Below, piece after piece: positions 60,049 to 64,000 of a stretch of 64,000 bases of DNA (positions are counted from its first letter, which is position 1; the number at the start of each line of letters is the position of its first letter). The DNA is from an uncultured Collinsella sp. (lineage in GTDB: Bacteria > Actinomycetota > Coriobacteriia > Coriobacteriales > Coriobacteriaceae): assembly GCA_900541665.1 (NCBI GenBank), contig UQKV01000008.1, forward strand, positions 1-64,000, written 5' to 3'. Below the pieces are notes generated by a model that did no database searches, was not told the DNA's origin, and worked only from the letters and a program-made list of their open reading frames with translations. The position numbers and the translations under genes were made by a program.

Positions 60049-62376
60049 ATGGCTGATTCCAGCAAAAAGATGCAGATCGTGTTTGCCTCGGCCGAGTGCG
60101 CACCGTTTGTGAAGACCGGTGGCCTGGGCGACGTGGCAGGCTCGCTGCCTGCGGCGCTTGTGCGCGCCGGCGCCGAAGTCATCGTGATGGTGCCCAAGTA
60201 CGCCACCATCAAGGACGAGTACAAGGCGCAGATGGAGCACTTCTCCGACTTTTACGTGAGCCTAGGCTGGCGCAATGAGTACTGCGGTCTCGAGAAGCTC
60301 GAGCACGACGGCGTCACCTATATGTTCATAGACAACGAGCGCTACTTTGCGCGCGATTATCCGTACGGCTAGCGCTTCGCGTTCTTCTCCAAGGCCATTA
60401 CCGAGAGCCTGCAGCACCTGCCCGAGGGCTTTGAGTGCGACATCCTGCACTGTAACGACTGGCAGACGGCACTGGCGCCCGTGTTCTTGCGCGAGTTCTA
60501 CCAGGGCCTGCCGCTGTACGACCGCGTCAAGACTGTGTTCTCGATCCACAACGTTGCGTTCCAGGGCCAGTTTAGCGACACCGTGATGGAGGACATCCTG
60601 GGAGTGGCGCATATTCCCGCGGCCGCCACGCAGTTGCGCTGCGACGCCTGCAGCATCAACTACATGCTGGGCGCGCTGCACTATGCCGACGCCATCACCA
60701 CGGTGAGCCCCACCTACGCGAGCGAGATCCAGACGCCCGAGTTTGGCGAGGGCCTGGACGGCGTACTGCGCGAGCGTTCCTACGCGCTGCAGGGCATCCT
60801 CAACGGCATTGACGTGGCGGCCTTTGACCCGGCAACCGACAAGCGCATTGCCGCCAACTACACGGTTGACGACCGTTCCGGCAAGGCCGTGTGCAAGGCC
60901 AAGCTGCAGGAGGAACTGGGGCTCGAGGTGCGCGACGACCGCCCGCTTATGGTGATGGTCACGCGCCTGACGCGCCAGAAGGGCATGGACCTGGTCATGT
61001 ACGCGCTCGACCGCATCCTGTCCGGCGGCGTTCAGGTGGCCGTGCTGGGCACCGGCGACCGCGACTACGAGGACGGTCTGCGCTACTTCCAGGACAAGTA
61101 CCCCGGCACCATGGCCGCGCGCATCGAGTTCGATCCGGCGCTGTCGCAGCGCATGTACGCTGCCGCCGATATGTTCCTGATGCCTTCGAAGTTTGAGCCC
61201 TGCGGCCTGTCGCAGATCATCGCCATGCGCTACGGCACCCTGCCCATCGTGCGCGAGACCGGTGGCCTGAAGGACACCGTGCAGCCGTACAACGAGTTTA
61301 CCGGCGAGGGCACGGGCTTCTCGTTTACCAACTTTAACGGCGACGAGATGGGCGACGCGGTGTTCCGCGCAGCACGCCTGTTCTGGGATAACCGTGAGGC
61401 ATGGAACCAGCTAGTCACGCAGGCCATGAGCCAGGACTTTAGCTGGACGCGTTCGGCCGACAAGTATCTGGACCTGTACTTCTTTATGCACCCGGAGATT
61501 GAGCGCCCGGCGGCTGTGGAGGCTGCTACGGCCGTAGAGGAGCCGGTTGCTGATGAGGCCGAGCCTGCGGCGCCCGTTAAGGAGCCCGCTGCTGCTGAGG
61601 AGCCCAAGGTCGAGGAGAAGCCGGCTGAAGCTGACCCGGTTAAAGCCGATCCTGAGGTGAAGCCCGCAGCGAAGCCTGCCGCCAAGAAGACGACGGCTCG
61701 CAAGACGACGGCTAAGAAGGCTACGACCACGAAGGCCGCTGCGAGCAAGACCACCGCTGCCAAGGCAACTACTGCCAAGGCATCGACCACGCGCAAGCGC
61801 ACGACCGCCGCTGCCAAGAAGGCCAACGAGGTCGAGGCTGCTCCCGAGGTAAAGGCCGCCGCCGAGGCTAAGCCTGCGGCAAAGGCTCCGGCCAAGACCG
61901 CTGCCAAGAAGACGGCTGCAACCACCAAGAAGGCAACGGCAGCCAAGAAGACCACGGCTACGAAGTCGACGACGGCCAAGGCCGCTACGACGAAGGCCGC
62001 CGCGAAGACGGCCCCGAAGGCTACTGCAAAGCCGGCCGCCAAAGTCGAGGAGACGCCCGCTGAGTCTAAGGCTGAGGCAGCTGTCGAGGCAAAGCCGGCC
62101 GCCAAGACCACCACGCGCAAACGCGCCGCGACGACGGCCAAGAAGACCACGACCAAGGCTGCAGCTCCCAAGGCAGAGGGTAAGGCCGAGGACAAGCCCG
62201 CAGTAAAGGCCGAGCCGACTCCGAAGACTGCCGAGGTTAAGGCCGCTCCCAAGACTAAGGCAGAGACCGAGCCCGCCAAGGAGACCCCGGTCTCCCCCGC
62301 CGTTCCGGCCGAGGAAAAGGCTCCGACCAAGAAGACCTCCGTCCGCAAGGCAACGGCCGCCCGCAAGCGCCGCTAA
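60049..62376 (+). pseudogene. glgA: glycogen synthase interrupted by an in-frame TAG, with long H1-like tail
   Basis: ATG 60049 (GGGAGA upstream) starts a GT5 synthase: AECAPFVKTGGLGDVAGS (ADP-glucose site). Codon 108 is TAG (60370-60372), splitting PYG from RFAFFSKAITESLQHL, where family members continue without a break. Downstream, the same frame encodes the remainder: HCNDWQTALAPVF, VTRLTRQKGMDLVMYAL, SKFEPCGLSQIIAMRYG and RETGGLKDT. From about 61511 a Lys/Ala/Thr/Pro/Glu-rich tail of ~288 residues (KTTARKTTAKKATTT) follows. A GAG-to-TAG change would explain the break; a read error remains possible. As written, only 107 residues are made. Confidence 0.85.
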
Positions 62377-62400
62377 TCCGGACGATTAAAACTTAATCCT

Positions 62401-62445
62401 CAACGCAAAAGAGGGCGCCCCAACCAGGCGCCCTCTTTTGCGTTG
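62401..62445 (+). terminator. terminator of the glycogen cluster
   Basis: CAACGCAAAAGAGGGCGCC (62401-62419) pairs perfectly with its complement at 62427-62445 over a 7-base loop. The stem ends in a T-run. It lies 24 bases after the glgA stop. Confidence 0.85.
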
Positions 62446-62467
62446 AACTTCGCATTAAAAAGAGGGC

Positions 62468-62599
62468 CGGTTTACTACGACAAAATGGCTCCGGCAGACC
62501 ACGGCGAGTAATCTTCGAAATTAAGAACGCTTCTAGCTGCGGTTTTAATATCACCAAAATGACTGTTGTTGAGATCATTCAATTCGTCGTAGTAAACCG
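62468..62599. repeat. 14-bp inverted repeat pair enclosing about 104 bases
   Basis: CGGTTTACTACGAC (62468-62481) and GTCGTAGTAAACCG (62586-62599) are exact complements. The distance suggests paired operator sites for a looping repressor, or the ends of a small lost element. The sequence between is AT-rich and non-coding. Confidence 0.5.
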
Positions 62600-62665
62600 A
62601 AGTACTTTTGTTTGGATACAAATTGTATCGGTATAGACGTTTTTAAATATCGCGATAATTTGGGT

Positions 62666-62709
62666 GGTAAAACGATTTTCTAGGACAACCGTTCGCCGAT
62701 GGTAAACGG
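62666..62709 (+). promoter_or_regulatory. GGTAAAACG operator-like sites before the alpha-glucan hydrolase
   Basis: GGTAAAACGATTTTC at 62666-62680 and GGTAAACGG at 62701-62709 echo the glgB upstream sites. A TATACT-like box at 62740-62745 could be the -10 of the following gene; no good -35 is seen at the correct distance. Confidence 0.4.
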
Positions 62710-62806
62710 ATGTTGTTTATACAGCCTGTGTGCAACATATATACTTATATCCTGTGCGTAAAGCCCATGGCCCGCAGGCCGTGATTCTATTGAACTGGAC
62801 CGTATT

Positions 62807-64000
62807 ATGAGATTGATTCACAACAGCCGTCTACCGCAGTTTCGCACTCCGTTTGGCGCTGTGACCACTGGAACTTCCGTTTCGCTCTCGGTGATTTTGG
62901 AGGATGCCGACCCCAACCAGGCAACGCTTACGCTGCGCACCTGGGTCGATGAGATCGGTGAGTCTCTGTATCCCATGACGCACGAGGGCGACGGCATATT
63001 TACCGTAGAGCTTGAGTGCACCGAGCCCTGTCTTATCTGGTACAGCTTTATCTGCAATATCGAGGGTCAGCCCGAGGTCCGTTTGGGCGCGCCGCAGGGT
63101 CGCACCGGTGGCGAGGGCGTAACTTACAACTACGCCGAGGTCCCGTCCTTCCAGATCACCGTCTACAAGCACCGCAAAGTTCGTCCTGAGTGGTACGAGC
63201 GTGGCATGGTCTACCAGATCTTCCCCGACCGCTATGCCCGCGACGAAAACTGGCGCGAGCGCACGCTTACCGAAGTTGAAAAACCGCGCAAAGGAATCCA
63301 GCGCCGCATGGTCGAGGACTGGAACGAACCGCCCGAGTACGAGCGTGCCGAAGACGGCTCCATCAAGACCTGGGATTTTTACGGCGGTTCGCTCAAGGGT
63401 ATCCAAAATGACCTGCCCCGCATTGCCGAGCTAGGCTTTACGGCCATCTACCTCAACCCCATCTTTGAGGCCGCGAGCAACCACCGCTACGACACGGCCG
63501 ACTACACCAAGATCGACCCGATTCTGGGCACCGAGCAGGACTTTACCGAGCTGTGCGAGGCGGCCGAGAAGCTTGGCATTTCCATCATTCTGGACGGTGT
63601 GTTCAACCATACGGGCGACGACTCGATCTACTTTAACCGCTACGGCAATTATCCCGGCGTCGGTGCTTGGCAGAGCGAGGACTCGCCGTGGCGCGATGCA
63701 TTTTACTTCCATGAGGACGGTTCGTATGACTGCTGGTGGGGCGTGGGCAACATGCCCGCCATCAATGAGAGCTCCGAACTGGTGCGCGAGCGGCTCCTGG
63801 GCAAGGACGGCGTGATCCGTAAATGGCTGCGCGCCGGTGCCCATGGCTGGCGACTCGATGTGGCCGACGAGCTTTCCGACGACTTCCTGGCCGAGATCAA
63901 AAAGGCCGTGCTCGCCGAGAAGCCCGACGCGCTGCTGCTCGGCGAAGTCTGGGAAGACGCCTCCAACAAGATCAGCTATGGCCACCTGCGCCGCTATCTG
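62807..64000 (+). CDS. GH13 alpha-glucan hydrolase (neopullulanase/maltogenic amylase-like), 3' end outside the window
   Basis: 398 codons are present and the frame is still open. An N-terminal beta-sandwich with RLPQFRTPFGAVTTG precedes the barrel: GMVYQIFPDRYARDE, GSLKGIQNDLPRIAELGFTA, NPIFEAASNHRYDTADY, GVFNHTGDD, nucleophile AHGWRLDVADE and acid/base LLGEVWED. This is the cyclomaltodextrinase/neopullulanase group. No signal peptide, so likely cytoplasmic, degrading maltodextrins or glycogen. Start ATG 62807 lacks a strong ribosome site. Confidence 0.9.
   Translation, partial: MRLIHNSRLPQFRTPFGAVTTGTSVSLSVILEDADPNQATLTLRTWVDEIGESLYPMTHEGDGIFTVELECTEPCLIWYSFICNIEGQPEVRLGAPQGRTGGEGVTYNYAEVPSFQITVYKHRKVRPEWYERGMVYQIFPDRYARDENWRERTLTEVEKPRKGIQRRMVEDWNEPPEYERAEDGSIKTWDFYGGSLKGIQNDLPRIAELGFTAIYLNPIFEAASNHRYDTADYTKIDPILGTEQDFTELCEAAEKLGISIILDGVFNHTGDDSIYFNRYGNYPGVGAWQSEDSPWRDAFYFHEDGSYDCWWGVGNMPAINESSELVRERLLGKDGVIRKWLRAGAHGWRLDVADELSDDFLAEIKKAVLAEKPDALLLGEVWEDASNKISYGHLRRYL

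Overview
The window looks like a chromosomal segment of a GC-rich gut actinobacterium of the class Coriobacteriia, most likely Collinsella. The grounds are protein flavour, the long coriobacterial-style housekeeping operon, the glycogen cluster with paired GlgC/GlgD, and a LoaP-type antiterminator heading a capsule operon. This assignment is from recollection of the families; no search was run.

Region 1 (1-3.9 kb, accessory and decayed): the end of a possible ABC-transporter gene, a small anchored protein, two perfect inverted repeats, and remnants of an exonuclease, a thioredoxin-like protein and a BspA/DUF285-type surface protein. An intact Flp-pilin/DUF6273 fusion follows. Region 2 (3.9-21.3 kb, core): tRNA-Pro and a nearly gapless minus-strand run, in transcription order ABC-F ATPase, small membrane protein, M50 protease, scpA, scpB, rluB-type synthase, cmk, plsC, ispH, a PDZ/radical-SAM protein, der, plsY, gpsA, rpe, cysteine desulfurase, Nif3-like protein, zinc-ribbon protein and coaBC. 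It covers chromosome segregation, GTPase-dependent ribosome assembly, phospholipid, isoprenoid and CoA synthesis.

Region 3 (21.2-49.7 kb, island): bounded by two near-identical tRNA-Ala(GGC) genes in the same orientation. Its inner half (21.6-37.2 kb) resembles a defence and selfish-gene neighbourhood: a PD-(D/E)XK-like protein, DUF3825, a DUF4160 pair, an AbiU2-type HEPN protein, an LPXTG surface protein, a ClpB-like AAA+ ATPase paired with a DUF6414-like protein, a KAP P-loop NTPase, a DUF4065 (Panacea/SocA-type) antitoxin with a frame-disrupted membrane partner, an IS256-type relic, and the cut-off ends of rfbD and ugd. Its outer half (37.3-48.9 kb) is one capsule operon read leftward: LoaP, two phosphoglycosyltransferases, a WbuB-like transferase, CapE, CapF, Wzy, Wzx, two glycosyltransferases and CapG. 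CapE/CapF/CapG predict UDP-L-FucNAc as a precursor.

Region 4 (49.7-51.1 kb): a small cassette with a frameshifted ORF and a HEPN-like gene, bracketed by imperfect GTGGTTGGA repeats. Region 5 (51.1-64 kb, core metabolism): thiamine pyrophosphokinase and a HAD phosphatase on the minus strand, then glgB, glgP, glgC, glgD, glgA and a partial GH13 alpha-glucan hydrolase on the plus strand. glgA has an in-frame TAG, and both GlgB and GlgA end in lysine/alanine-rich histone H1-like tails.

Standout observations: the glgA nonsense codon, the (AG)5 tract whose loss of one unit would restore the DUF4065-linked membrane gene, the AAA+/DUF6414-like pair as a candidate defence module with a second DUF6414-like copy nearby, and the 28-kb island between tRNA-Ala copies.
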